DNA from: Caulobacter radicis
Lineage (GTDB): Bacteria > Pseudomonadota > Alphaproteobacteria > Caulobacterales > Caulobacteraceae
NCBI RefSeq assembly: GCF_003094615.1
Contig: NZ_QDKO01000017.1
Coordinates: 1 to 64,000 of the forward strand
Direction of reading: 5' to 3'
Length of the DNA: 64,000 nucleotides
The notes below the pieces were generated by a model. That model was not told the DNA's origin and searched no databases. It saw nothing but the letters and a program-made list of their open reading frames with translations. The position numbers and the translations under genes were made by a program. Positions 28,213 to 36,895 of this stretch are shown in pieces; within the stretch, counting starts at the first letter, position 1, and every line of letters begins with the position of its first letter.

Positions 28213-29211
28213 TCACTTCTCGCTGTCGAGATGGGCCATCATCGCCGGGGCGTAGCGTTCGCCGGCCGCCGCGCCCTTGGGCACGGCCGCCTCGATGGCG
28301 GCCAGATCCGCCGCCGTCAGGACGACGTCGAGGGCGCCCAGGGCCTCGGCCAGGCGATCGCGGCGGCGGGCGCCGACCAGGGGGACGATGTCGTCGCCGC
28401 GCGAGGCGACCCAGGCGATGGCGATCTGGGCGACGCTGACGCCCTTGCCGTCGGCCACCGCCCGCAGGGTCTCGACCAGGGCCAGGTTGCGGTCGAGGTT
28501 CTCGCCCTGGAAGCGCGGGGAATGGACCCGGAAGTCGCGGGCGCCGCGCTGGGCGTCCCTGCTCCAATGCCCGCTGATCAGGCCGCGCGACAGCACGCCG
28601 TAGGCCGTCAGGCCAATGCCGAGCTCGCGCAGGGTGGGCAGGATGGCGTCCTCGATCCCGCGCGAGAGCAGCGAATACTCGATCTGCAGATCGCAGATCG
28701 GGGCGACGGCGGCGGCGCGGCGGATGGTGTCGGCGCCAACTTCCGACAGGCCGATATGTCGGATGTAGCCGGCGTCACGCAACGCGGCCAGGGCGCCGAT
28801 CGTGTCCTCGATCGGTACGTCCGGATCCAGGCGCGAGGGGCGATAGACGTCGATGTGGTCGACCCCCAGCCGGCGCAGCGAATAGGTCACGAAGTTCCTG
28901 ATCGCCTTGGGCCGGCTGTCGAACCCGAGGAAGGCGCCGTCGGGGCCGCGCAGGGCGCCGAACTTGACGCTGATCACGGCCTTGGCGCGATCCTGGCCCC
29001 GCAGGGCCTCGCCGATCAGCATCTCGTTGTGGCCCATGCCGTAGAAGTCGCCGGTGTCGAGCAGGGTGATCCCGGCCTCCATGGCGGCGTGGATCGTGGC
29101 GACGGCCTCGGCGCGGTCGGCGGGGCCGTAAAGGTCGTCGGACATGCCCATGCAGCCGAGGCCGAGGGCCGAGACAGCGGGACCGGTGTTGCCGAGCTTG
29201 AGCGTGCGCAT
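28213..29211 (-). CDS. Aldo/keto reductase
   Basis: This 332-residue (beta/alpha)8 NADPH-dependent reductase begins MRTLKLGNTGPAVSALGLGCMGMS. Its catalytic residues are D52 and Y57 (LLDTGDFYGMGHNEMLIGEAL) and K83 (SVKFG); HIGLSEV follows later, as in YajO/Tas-type members. The substrate is unknown. The ATG at 29211 is chosen because the open frame further upstream runs into the divergent LysR gene. Regulation by that LysR protein is likely from position. Confidence 0.9.
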   Translation of the reverse strand: MRTLKLGNTGPAVSALGLGCMGMSDDLYGPADRAEAVATIHAAMEAGITLLDTGDFYGMGHNEMLIGEALRGQDRAKAVISVKFGALRGPDGAFLGFDSRPKAIRNFVTYSLRRLGVDHIDVYRPSRLDPDVPIEDTIGALAALRDAGYIRHIGLSEVGADTIRRAAAVAPICDLQIEYSLLSRGIEDAILPTLRELGIGLTAYGVLSRGLISGHWSRDAQRGARDFRVHSPRFQGENLDRNLALVETLRAVADGKGVSVAQIAIAWVASRGDDIVPLVGARRRDRLAEALGALDVVLTAADLAAIEAAVPKGAAAGERYAPAMMAHLDSEK

Positions 29212-29288
29212 GGGCGATCTCCTTGGATGCGCGGCGTGGGGGGAGCGGCCGCGGGTGTTGGACGGGCCGACTATGACCTTGCGCGACC

Positions 29289-29337
29289 TGTGCGATAATC
29301 CGGCCAGCGGCGCACGAGCCGTTCGGAATTTCGCACA
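29289..29337. promoter_or_regulatory. Possible LysR-type binding region (TGTGCGA ... TCGCACA)
   Basis: A perfect 7-bp inverted repeat, TGTGCGA at 29289-29295 and TCGCACA at 29331-29337, with an extra CGCAC at 29311 spaced 21 bp (two turns) from the last one, fills the divergent gap between the aldo/keto reductase and the LysR gene. The right arm touches the LysR start codon. LysR proteins often bind several such half-sites. Weak but suggestive. Confidence 0.35.
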
Positions 29338-30237
29338 ATGGCCACCCCCGACCTCGCCGATCTCGACGCCTTCGCCGCCGTGGCCCGGGCCCGCAGCTTT
29401 CGCGGCGCGGCGGTGGGACGCGGGGTGTCGCCCTCGTCGCTGAGCGAGGCGGTGCGACGGCTGGAGACGGCGCTGGGCGTGCGGCTGCTCAACCGCACCA
29501 CCCGCAGCGTCACCCCCACCGAGGCCGGCGAACGCCTGCTCGAGCGGCTGGCGCCGGCCCTGGCCGACGTGGCCGGAGCGCTGGACGCGGTGAACCAGTT
29601 TCGCGACAGCCCGACCGGAACCCTGAAGCTGAACGTGCCCATCGTCGTGGCGCGCCTGGTCCTGCCCGACATCGTCGGCCCGTTCCTGAAGGCCAATCCG
29701 GGCATCACCCTGGAGATCACCGCCGAGGACAACTTCGTCGACGTGCTGGCGGCCGGGGCCGACGCCGGCGTGCGCTATGGCGAGCGGCTGGAGAAGGACA
29801 TGATCGCCGTGCCGCTGTCGGGTCCGCAGCGCTACCAGGCGGCCGCTTCGCCGGACTTCCTGGCGCGATACGGAACGCCCCGCCATCCGCGCGACCTGTT
29901 GTCGCTGCCCTGCATCCGCCACCGGTTCTCCAGCGGCGCGATCATCGTCATGGAGTTCGAGAAGGACGGCGAGATCGTGCGCATCGCGCCCGACGGGCCG
30001 CTGATCTCCTCGTCGATGGAGCTGGAACTGCGGGCCGCCGAGGAGGGCCTGGGCGTGATCGCCAGCTTCGAGGGCTTCCTTGCGGCGTCGGTGGCCGCGG
30101 GCCGTCTCGTGCCGATCCTCGAGGACTGGAACCCGCCCTTCGAGGGGCCCTTCCTCTACTATCCCAGCCGCCGCCACATGCCCGCGCCGCTGCGGGCCTT
30201 CATCGACTTCATCCGCGCCCGGCGGCTGGAAACCTGA
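29338..30237 (+). CDS. LysR family transcriptional regulator
   Basis: This 299-residue regulator has the winged helix-turn-helix at residues 6-65 (LDAFAAVARARSFRGAAVGRGVSPSSLSEAVRRLETALGVRLLNRTTRSVTPTEAG, given as the whole domain in two halves around residue 35) and a C-terminal effector-binding domain. It resembles the subgroup often found divergent from oxidoreductases. The ATG at 29338 is at the left edge of the HTH with no room for more. Its likely targets are itself and the divergent aldo/keto reductase. Confidence 0.92.
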   Translation: MATPDLADLDAFAAVARARSFRGAAVGRGVSPSSLSEAVRRLETALGVRLLNRTTRSVTPTEAGERLLERLAPALADVAGALDAVNQFRDSPTGTLKLNVPIVVARLVLPDIVGPFLKANPGITLEITAEDNFVDVLAAGADAGVRYGERLEKDMIAVPLSGPQRYQAAASPDFLARYGTPRHPRDLLSLPCIRHRFSSGAIIVMEFEKDGEIVRIAPDGPLISSSMELELRAAEEGLGVIASFEGFLAASVAAGRLVPILEDWNPPFEGPFLYYPSRRHMPAPLRAFIDFIRARRLET

Positions 30238-30310
30238 ATTTCTGGCGCGTTTGCCGCCTGTTCACCGTCGCCTGCCATGCTCGGCGCGAAAGAACGAGGG
30301 GCCACCGCCG

Positions 30311-32179
30311 ATGATCGTCAGCAGCCGCACCGCCGCCCGCCTGGGCGGGGCGCTCGTCCGCGCCGCTGCTCGCCTGCGCGGGTTCCGGTCCGACCGGCGC
30401 GGCGCCCTCGCCGTCTGGGTGGCCATGGGCCTGATCCCGCTCTGCCTGCTGGTGTTCGGCGTCTTCGACCTCAGCCGCATGAGCGTCGAGCGCCGGCGCC
30501 TGCAGGACTCCCTGGACGCGGCCACCCTGATCGCGGCCCGCTCGACCGCCACCGACACCGCCACCCTCACCACCCTGGGCAAGGCCGCCCTGACCGCCGA
30601 ACTGGGCCAGGCCGCGACCACCGCTAGCTTCGTCGGCTCGACCAACGGCAAGCAGGTGACCGGCGCCGCCAGCTACACCTTCGACCCGATCATCCTGGGC
30701 CTGATCGGCAAGGACAAGCTGACGGTCGGCGCCCAGTCGGTGGTGGTGCGCGCCGCCAACAACCTCGAGATCGCCCTGGTGCTCGACATCACCGGCTCGA
30801 TGTCCGGCACGCGCATCAGCGACCTGAAGACGGCCGCCAACGACCTGGTGGACATAGTCGTGCAGGACATCCAGGAGCCCTACTATTCCAAGGTCGCCAT
30901 CGTGCCCTACTCGATGGGCGTCAATGTCGACACCTATGCCGACGCGGTGCGCGGCGCGATCCCGAGCTCGCCCCTGGCCACCGCGGCCTGGAACACCGGC
31001 GTGACCAAGACGGTGTCGAGCTTCACCGGCAACACGACCTCGCCCGTGGTCACCACCTCGAGCGCCCACGGCCTGGCGGTCAACGACTACGCCATGGTGT
31101 TCGGCTCCAACCAGAGCAGCATGAACGGCAAGGTGCTGAGGGTGACCTCGGTCGCCTCGACCACCAAGTTCACCGGCGCCAACCAGTCGGGGACCTCGGT
31201 CACCGCCGGCTCCAGCGGCTCGGTCTACAAGTGCCTGAACTCCAGCTGCACCTTCGTCTTCACCAGCAAGGCCAGCCATGTCTTCCAGACCGGCGACCAG
31301 CTGAAGCTGACCGGGATCACCGGCGTGACGACGCTGAACAGCGCCGTTCCGACCATCACCGCCGTCTCGGGCCTGGCGATGACCACCAACCTGTCGCCCA
31401 CGGCCAGCACGAACTACGTCACCACCACCGCCGGCGCCAACGGCACGGCGACCTGCCAGAGCACCTCGCGCAGCGACATCAGCTGCGCCAACCTGAACTT
31501 CACCAACGCCAGCGGCAACGCCAAGACCCAGGCGATCAGCACCTGCGTCACCGAACGCACCGGGACCTACGCCTATACCGACGACGCCCCGACCACCGCC
31601 CTGGTCGGCCGCAACTACCCGGTCTCGAGCAACCCTTGCCCGGCGCCGAAGATCACCCCGCTGACCTCCGACCGCACGGTGCTCAAGAACCAGATCTCGG
31701 CGCTGGACGACGGCGGCTCGACCGCGGGCCAGATCGGCCTGGCCTGGGGCTGGTACATGGTGTCGCCGAACTTCGCCTACCTGTGGCCCAGCGCCAGCCA
31801 GAAGCCGGTCGCCTACGGCACGGCCGAGACCATGAAGATCGTCGTGATGATGACCGACGGCGCCTTCAACACCCCCTATTGCAAGGGCGTGATCGCCGCC
31901 AACGCCGGCTCGGGCTCGGGCTCGGCCGCCGATCACATCAACTGCAACGCCACCAACGGCGACGCCACGAGCCAGGCCAAGGAGCTGTGCACCAGGATCA
32001 AGGCCAAGAACGTGATCGTCTTCACGGTCGGCTTCGACGTCGACTCCACCGCCAAGTCGATGCTGACGACCTGCGCCACCAAGACCAGCCAGGCCTATTT
32101 CCCGGCCACCGGCGGCGAGCTGAAGACCGCCTTCAAGTCGATCGCCCAGGAGATCTCGGCCCTGCGCATCGCCAAGTAG
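30311..32179 (+). CDS. TadG-like Flp-pilus/TadE-family protein with vWA domain and inserted beta modules
   Basis: This 622-residue protein has a TadE/TadG-type membrane anchor at about residues 29-57 (RRGALAVWVAMGLIPLCLLVFGVFD, then LSRMSVERRRLQDSLDAA). An extracytoplasmic von Willebrand A domain follows, with a MIDAS-like D159-I-T-G-S163-M-S165 and a later MMTDGAFN. Between the two vWA parts, about residues 240-380, lie two tandem modules resembling the HGL-x-GD-x-lNg repeats of phage-tail FCCH-like domains, each followed by a cysteine pair. No other tad gene is nearby. A GAGG lies about 10 nt before the ATG, and a strong terminator follows. Confidence 0.83.
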   Translation: MIVSSRTAARLGGALVRAAARLRGFRSDRRGALAVWVAMGLIPLCLLVFGVFDLSRMSVERRRLQDSLDAATLIAARSTATDTATLTTLGKAALTAELGQAATTASFVGSTNGKQVTGAASYTFDPIILGLIGKDKLTVGAQSVVVRAANNLEIALVLDITGSMSGTRISDLKTAANDLVDIVVQDIQEPYYSKVAIVPYSMGVNVDTYADAVRGAIPSSPLATAAWNTGVTKTVSSFTGNTTSPVVTTSSAHGLAVNDYAMVFGSNQSSMNGKVLRVTSVASTTKFTGANQSGTSVTAGSSGSVYKCLNSSCTFVFTSKASHVFQTGDQLKLTGITGVTTLNSAVPTITAVSGLAMTTNLSPTASTNYVTTTAGANGTATCQSTSRSDISCANLNFTNASGNAKTQAISTCVTERTGTYAYTDDAPTTALVGRNYPVSSNPCPAPKITPLTSDRTVLKNQISALDDGGSTAGQIGLAWGWYMVSPNFAYLWPSASQKPVAYGTAETMKIVVMMTDGAFNTPYCKGVIAANAGSGSGSAADHINCNATNGDATSQAKELCTRIKAKNVIVFTVGFDVDSTAKSMLTTCATKTSQAYFPATGGELKTAFKSIAQEISALRIAK

Positions 32180-32203
32180 CGACGCTGCGGAACCGACATG
32201 AAA

Positions 32204-32231
32204 AAGGCCCCGTCCGCGAGGACGGGGCCTT
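32204..32231. terminator. Intrinsic terminator, bidirectional
   Basis: A perfect 12-bp stem (AAGGCCCCGTCC, loop GCGA, GGACGGGGCCTT) with flanking A-run on the left lies 24 bp after the TadG-like stop and 28 bp before the stop of the convergent oxygenase gene. It can serve both. Confidence 0.88.
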
Positions 32232-32259
32232 CGTCGTTTCTGAGCCTAGCGCGCGCCGG

Positions 32260-33195
32260 TCAGGCCAGCTTGATCTCGCGCAGACGCTGCTGGAGGAACT
32301 CGTCGGCGGTGATCGACTCCGGATAGCGGTCCGGGTTTTCGTCGGTCACGCAGTTGTCCAGGGTCTTGATCTCGTAGTCCGACGCGAAGTGCAGGAAGAA
32401 CGGCGTCGAGTAGCGCGGCAGGTGGCGGCGCTCGGGCGGCGGGTTCTGCACGCGGTGGATGGTCGAGGGCAGGACGTGGTTGGTCAGGCGCTCGAGCATG
32501 TCGCCGATATTGATGACGATGCAGCCCGGGGGCGGGTTGATCGGCAGCCACTCGCCGTTGCGGTCGAGCAGCTCGAGACCACCCTCCTCGGCGCCGAGCA
32601 GAAGCGTGATGGTGTTGATGTCGCCGTGGGCGCCGGCGCGCACGCCGGTGGCGTCCTGCGGGATCGGCGGATAGTGCAGCAGGCGCAGCACGCTGTTGCC
32701 GTTCTCGACGGTCGGCTTGAAGAACTCGCGGTCGAGCTTCAGGTAGGTGGCGATCGCCTCCAGCACCTTGCCGCCCATGCTGTCGAGCGCGTTGTAAAGC
32801 CAGCTGACGTCATGCTTGAAGGCCGGGATCTCGGCCGGCCAGACGTTGTCGGCCATGGTGGCGCGGAAGCGGTGGCCGGGCGGCAGGTCGCGGCCCATGT
32901 GCCAGAATTCCTTCAGGTCGTAGTGCGTGGCGCCCTTGGCGGTCTCGACGCCGAACGGGATGTAGCCGCGCGCGCCGCCCTTGACGCCGGCGTACTGCTT
33001 CTTGGTCTCGACCGGCAGGGCGAAGAAGGCCTTGGTGTCGGAGATGGCCGCATCGATACGGTCCTGCGGCAGGTCGTACTCCGACAGCACAGCAAAGCCA
33101 TAGCGCTCGAACGAGGCGCCCAGCTCCTGGGCGAAGCGCGCGAAGTCCTTGCTGTAGAGGGTGAACGAGATGGGCTCGATGGCGGATGCGGACAC
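32260..33195 (-). CDS. Isopenicillin N synthase-like 2OG-Fe(II) oxygenase
   Basis: This 311-residue non-haem iron oxygenase has iron ligands H190, D192 (GAHGDINTITLLL) and H247 (STIHRVQNPP), and the cosubstrate-binding R261-x-S263 (RYSTPFF). The N-terminal DIOX_N-like region contains FGFAVLSEYDLP-type sequence. Family members hydroxylate or desaturate small molecules; the substrate is unknown. A short palindrome lies 36 bp upstream of the ATG. It is divergent from the OmpA lipoprotein gene. Confidence 0.9.
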   Translation of the reverse strand: MSASAIEPISFTLYSKDFARFAQELGASFERYGFAVLSEYDLPQDRIDAAISDTKAFFALPVETKKQYAGVKGGARGYIPFGVETAKGATHYDLKEFWHMGRDLPPGHRFRATMADNVWPAEIPAFKHDVSWLYNALDSMGGKVLEAIATYLKLDREFFKPTVENGNSVLRLLHYPPIPQDATGVRAGAHGDINTITLLLGAEEGGLELLDRNGEWLPINPPPGCIVINIGDMLERLTNHVLPSTIHRVQNPPPERRHLPRYSTPFFLHFASDYEIKTLDNCVTDENPDRYPESITADEFLQQRLREIKLA

Positions 33196-33230
33196 GGTTG
33201 GCCTTCGAAGGTGAGAAAAATGGGCGGGAT

Positions 33231-33250
33231 TAGTAAGACGGGCCTTACTA
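33231..33250. promoter_or_regulatory. Possible operator, TAGTAAG-N6-CTTACTA
   Basis: A perfect 7-bp inverted repeat separated by 6 bp lies 36 bp upstream of the oxygenase start, where a promoter or repressor site would be expected. The divergent OmpA gene begins 118 bp on the other side. The cognate regulator is unknown. Confidence 0.4.
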
Positions 33251-33367
33251 CACCCAACAGGCGGCGGAACGAAGGCCGTTCATCCCCCGCTCATCCGGAT
33301 TGTCGGAACTTGACCATAACGGGTGCGTTTCACCCGCTGATCCGACACTTCACGGGATAGACGGCAG

Positions 33368-34057
33368 ATGACCAACAAGACCGCCTTCCGCGCCGCCGCG
33401 CTCGGGGCCCTCCTGATCGGCGCCGGCGCCATGACCGCCTGCACCACCACCGATCCCTATACCGGCATGCCGGTGCGCAACAACACCGGCACCGGCGTCC
33501 TGGCCGGCGCGGCCGGGGGCGCCCTGCTGGGCTACCTGACCAACACCAACAAGGGCGAGCAGGGCCGCAAGAACGCCCTGATCGGCGCGGGCATCGGCGC
33601 CTTGGCCGGCGGCGCCGTCGGCAACTACATGGACCGCCAGCAGGCCGACTTCCGCCGCAGCCTGGAAGGCTCGGGCGTGATGATCCGCCGCAACGGCGAC
33701 CAGATCGTCCTGGTCATGCCCAGCGACGTGACCTTCGCCGTCGACAAGTCGGACGTGCAGCCGCAGTTCACCCGCGTGCTCGACGACGTGGCCCGCACCC
33801 TGAACGCCTATCCGCAGACCACCATCGACGTGGTCGGCCACGCCGACAGCAGCGGTCCGGACGACTACAATCAGGCCCTGTCGGAGCGCCGCGCCGGCTC
33901 GGTCGCGGGCTATCTGACCGGCCCCGGCCGCGTGCTGCCCGACCGCGTGTTCGTGGCCGGCCAGGGCGAGCGCCAGCCGATCGCCTCCAACGACACCGCC
34001 GAGGGCCGCGCCCAGAACCGCCGGGTCGAGATCATCCTGCGCCCGCTGACCCAGTAG
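33368..34057 (+). CDS. OmpA-family lipoprotein (YiaD-like)
   Basis: This 229-residue protein has a lipoprotein signal ending GAMTAC, with C25 as the likely lipidation site. A glycine-zipper segment (about 42-86: [36 protein letters not shown]) follows, then a C-terminal OmpA-like peptidoglycan-binding domain. That domain shows [32 protein letters not shown] and ends in [10 protein letters not shown]. It is predicted in the outer membrane, gripping the cell wall. A terminator follows 25 bp after the stop. Confidence 0.92.
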   Translation: MTNKTAFRAAALGALLIGAGAMTACTTTDPYTGMPVRNNTGTGVLAGAAGGALLGYLTNTNKGEQGRKNALIGAGIGALAGGAVGNYMDRQQADFRRSLEGSGVMIRRNGDQIVLVMPSDVTFAVDKSDVQPQFTRVLDDVARTLNAYPQTTIDVVGHADSSGPDDYNQALSERRAGSVAGYLTGPGRVLPDRVFVAGQGERQPIASNDTAEGRAQNRRVEIILRPLTQ

Positions 34058-34082
34058 GCGGCGCGAGATATCGCCTTCAAAG

Positions 34083-34115
34083 GGGCGGGGCGGCTTGACC
34101 AGCCGCCCCGCCCTT
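34083..34115 (+). terminator. Intrinsic terminator after OmpA-family gene
   Basis: A perfect 13-bp stem (GGGCGGGGCGGCT, loop TGACC, AGCCGCCCCGCCC) followed by TTCGCTTT, 25 bp past the OmpA stop. It ends only about 15 bp before the start of the next gene, so that gene's promoter must lie within or beyond it, or expression depends on readthrough. Confidence 0.85.
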
Positions 34116-34130
34116 CGCTTTACAGGGCCC

Positions 34131-34637
34131 ATGAAGACCCGCGCCGACCTCATCGCCTTCTTCGACGCCCACGATGTCGACCACGCCACCCTCGACCACC
34201 CGCCGGTGTTCCGCGTCGAGGAAGGGCTGGAGATCAAGAAGGCCCTGCCCGGCGGCCACACCAAGAACCTGTTCCTCAAGGACGCCAAGGGCCAGCTGTG
34301 GCTGATCTCGGCGCTGGGCGAAACGGCCATCGACCTGACGAAGCTGCATCACGTGATCGGCTCGGGCCGACTGTCGTTCGGCCCCGAGGCGATGATGGTC
34401 GAGACGCTGGGCGTCACCCCTGGCTCGGTCACCGCCTTCGGCCTGATCAACGACGGCGAGCGCAGGGTCCGCTTCGTGCTCGACAAGGCCCTGAGTGAGG
34501 CCGATCCGGTGAACTTCCACCCTCTAAAGAACGACGCCACCACCGCCGTCAGCCAGGCGGGCTTCCGCCGGTTCCTGGCCGCCCTGGGCGTCGAGCCGAT
34601 GATCGTCGACTTCGAGGCGATGGCCGTCGTCGGCTAA
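34131..34637 (+). CDS. Prolyl-tRNA editing protein ProX / YbaK family deacylase
   Basis: This 168-residue free-standing editing domain hydrolyses mischarged aminoacyl-tRNA, probably Ala-tRNA-Pro. Family features are [39 protein letters not shown] in the first half (residues about 17-55), the conserved lysine in the HTKNLFLKD segment, and [15 protein letters not shown] later. The ATG at 34131 is preferred over an upstream in-frame ATG at 34095 that lies inside the terminator stem. Confidence 0.9.
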   Translation: MKTRADLIAFFDAHDVDHATLDHPPVFRVEEGLEIKKALPGGHTKNLFLKDAKGQLWLISALGETAIDLTKLHHVIGSGRLSFGPEAMMVETLGVTPGSVTAFGLINDGERRVRFVLDKALSEADPVNFHPLKNDATTAVSQAGFRRFLAALGVEPMIVDFEAMAVVG

Positions 34638-34650
34638 CGCTCTCTCTTTT

Positions 34651-35103
34651 CTAGCGCTGCGGCCCGACCCGGAACCGCAGGCACGCCCCGCGAGCCCGGA
34701 CAGTCGGCTCGCCCGTGCAGTCGACGTCGACGGTCGCCGGACGCAGCGCCGTCAGCTTGCGGCCCGCCGGCGCCGCCAGGCAGTCGGTCAGGGTCTTGGC
34801 CATCTTCTCCAGCTCCACCGTGTGCGTCGCCTGGGCGTAGCCCTCCCACAGGAGCGTGCGCGCCTCGTCGGGCGTCGAGGGCGAGCCGGCCAGGACCGCG
34901 TACATGTAGGCCTGGCCATCGACCTCGTCGGCGGGCCAGAAGAACACCGCCTCGTGGCTGTCGGCCGCGGGGGTGGAGCTGATGAAGGCGTAGAGGGGCT
35001 CGCACGCCACCGGCTTCTCCGCCGCCGACGCCTGCCCGGCCAGGCAGAACGCCGCCGCCCCGAGCAGGCTCAAGGACAGACGGAGTGGAAGACGACGGGC
35101 CAT
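34651..35103 (-). CDS. Exported hypothetical protein, 150 aa
   Basis: This 150-residue protein has a good signal peptide (MARRLPLRLSLSLLGAAAFCLAGQASAAEK, described here as residues 1-29, cleavage near ASA-A). The mature part of about 120 residues contains three cysteines that could form disulfides in the periplasm. I recognise no domain. It converges on the YbaK gene and is divergent from the CnoX gene. The ATG at 35103 is set by the signal peptide. Confidence 0.65.
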   Translation of the reverse strand: MARRLPLRLSLSLLGAAAFCLAGQASAAEKPVACEPLYAFISSTPAADSHEAVFFWPADEVDGQAYMYAVLAGSPSTPDEARTLLWEGYAQATHTVELEKMAKTLTDCLAAPAGRKLTALRPATVDVDCTGEPTVRARGACLRFRVGPQR

Positions 35104-35253
35104 GTGGATCCTGGTGGAACGCCCCGAACGGGCGGCGCGCACCATCGCCGCCAAACGCCTTCTGGGCAAGAAGCCGCAGCCGCCGATTGCGAACCGGCTC
35201 GCCAAGGACCATCTTGCGGCGCTGAGCGTCCGCGCACGAGAGAAGAAGCAGTC

Positions 35254-36174
35254 ATGTCCCTGATCGGTGAAAAGCCCGCCCCCATCCCGGCCGGCGGCCA
35301 GAATGGCGGCAAGAGCGAACACATCAAGGACGGGACCGACGCCAGCTTCATGGCCGACGTCATCGAGGCCTCGAAGACCCAGCCGGTCATCGTCGACTTC
35401 TGGGCCACCTGGTGCGGCCCCTGCCGCCAGCTGACCCCGGCGCTGGAGAAGGTGGTCGCCGCCGCCAAGGGCGCGGTCAAGCTGGTCAAGATCGACGTCG
35501 ACAAGAACCCGGGCTTCGCCGGCCAGCTGCGCGTGCAGTCGATCCCCACCGTCTACGCCTTCGTCGACGGCCAGCCGGTGGACGGCTTCCAGGGCGCCCT
35601 GCCCGAAAGCCAGATCCAGCAGTTCGTCGACCGCATCTCGGGTCCGCCCGAGGCCGGGGCCGTGGACGAGCTGCTGGCCATGGCCAAGGAGAGCCTGGAC
35701 GTCGAGGACCTGGGCGGCGCGGCCCAGGCCTTCGCCCAGGTGCTGCAGATGGAGCCCGACAACATCAAGGCGCTGGGCGGCCTCGCCCGCGTCTACCTGG
35801 CCGGCGGCGACCTGGAGCGCGCGGCCGAGATCGCCGACATGGCGCCGGCCAACGCCAAGGACCCGGACCTGGAAAGCGTGCGCGCCGCCTTGAAGCTGGC
35901 CGAAGCGGCTCCGTCCGAGACCGCCGCCTTCGAACAACGCCTGGCCGCCGACGCCGACGACCACGAAGCCCGGCTGGAACTGGCCAAGGCCTTGGCCGGC
36001 GCCGGCCAGCTGGACGCGGCCTGCGACCATCTGCTGACCATCATCCAGCGCGACCGGACCTGGAACGACGACGCCGCCCGCAAGCAGCTGCTGACCGTGT
36101 TCGAGGCCGCCGGCCCGACCTCGGAAGTGGCCAAGCAGGGCCGCAAGCGCCTGTCGTCGATCCTGTTCAGCTAG
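35254..36174 (+). CDS. cnoX: Thioredoxin-TPR chaperedoxin, CnoX type
   Basis: This 306-residue protein has a thioredoxin domain with an intact C54-G-P-C57 active site (WATWCGPCRQL), cis-Pro loop VQSIPTVYAF, then a linker and a TPR-like helical C-terminal half (VEDLGGAAQAFAQVLQMEPDNIKALGGLARVYLAGGD and onward). This matches YbbN/CnoX, which hands substrates to GroEL after oxidative stress; E. coli CnoX lacks the CxxC while the Caulobacter form, as I recall, is redox active. The Lon-domain gene follows in the same direction 60 bp later. Confidence 0.9.
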   Translation: MSLIGEKPAPIPAGGQNGGKSEHIKDGTDASFMADVIEASKTQPVIVDFWATWCGPCRQLTPALEKVVAAAKGAVKLVKIDVDKNPGFAGQLRVQSIPTVYAFVDGQPVDGFQGALPESQIQQFVDRISGPPEAGAVDELLAMAKESLDVEDLGGAAQAFAQVLQMEPDNIKALGGLARVYLAGGDLERAAEIADMAPANAKDPDLESVRAALKLAEAAPSETAAFEQRLAADADDHEARLELAKALAGAGQLDAACDHLLTIIQRDRTWNDDAARKQLLTVFEAAGPTSEVAKQGRKRLSSILFS

Positions 36175-36234
36175 GACTTCAAGGACCCGTTCCGCCGGGA
36201 CAAGCGTTCAGAACACCCAGTCAAGGAGGCCGCC

Positions 36235-36891
36235 ATGCCGGGCGTATACCGGAAGACCCTCGACCTGCCGCTGGTGATCCCCGTGTTCCCACTGGACGGG
36301 GCCCTGTTGCTTCCCGGCGGCCAGCTGCCGCTGAACATCTTCGAGCCGCGCTATCTCAACATGCTCGACGACGCCATGTCGGGCGAGCGGATGATCGGCA
36401 TGGTCCAGACCCGGCCGGGCGGCGACATCACCCGGCCGGCCCTGGCCCCGATCGGCTGCGCGGGCCGGGTGACCAGCTTCGCCGAGACCAGCGACGGCCG
36501 CTACCTGATCACCCTGACCGGCGTGGCGCGGTTCCGGCTGGGCGAGGAGCTGCCGGCGCGCACGCCCTATCGCCAGGTGCGGGCCGACTTCACGCCCTTC
36601 GACCTCGACCTGCGCGAGGACCAGCAGGAGGCGGTCGGCGACGCAGCCCCGCTGCTCAACGCCCTGCGCCGCTATCTCGACCACCGCGGCCTGGCCATCG
36701 ACTGGAGCGAGGCCCAGGCCGCGCCGTCCGACGCCCTGATCAACAGCCTGGCCATGGCCCTGCCGTTCGACCCGCTGGAGAAGCAGGCCCTGCTGGAGGC
36801 CCGCACCATCGCCGACCGCCGCAGCACCCTGGTGGCGCTGCTGGAGATCGACGCCGCCCAGGACGACGACGAGCCGCCCTCGGTGCAGTAG
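36235..36891 (+). CDS. Lon N-terminal (substrate-binding) domain protein
   Basis: This 218-residue stand-alone LON substrate-binding domain has PVFPLDGALLLPGGQLPLNIFEPRYLNMLDDAM near residues 18-50, followed by a helical second half; there is no AAA+ or protease domain. Such proteins are common in alphaproteobacteria beside thioredoxin-like proteins and may bind misfolded proteins. Co-direction with CnoX suggests a shared role in protein quality control, which is an inference. Confidence 0.9.
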   Translation: MPGVYRKTLDLPLVIPVFPLDGALLLPGGQLPLNIFEPRYLNMLDDAMSGERMIGMVQTRPGGDITRPALAPIGCAGRVTSFAETSDGRYLITLTGVARFRLGEELPARTPYRQVRADFTPFDLDLREDQQEAVGDAAPLLNALRRYLDHRGLAIDWSEAQAAPSDALINSLAMALPFDPLEKQALLEARTIADRRSTLVALLEIDAAQDDDEPPSVQ

Positions 36892-36895
36892 GGCG

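Noticed and set aside
31030-31480. Prophage remnant suggested by phage-tail-like modules
   Set aside because: The modules lie within one intact reading frame of a TadG-like protein, with no other phage gene nearby and no shift in base composition.
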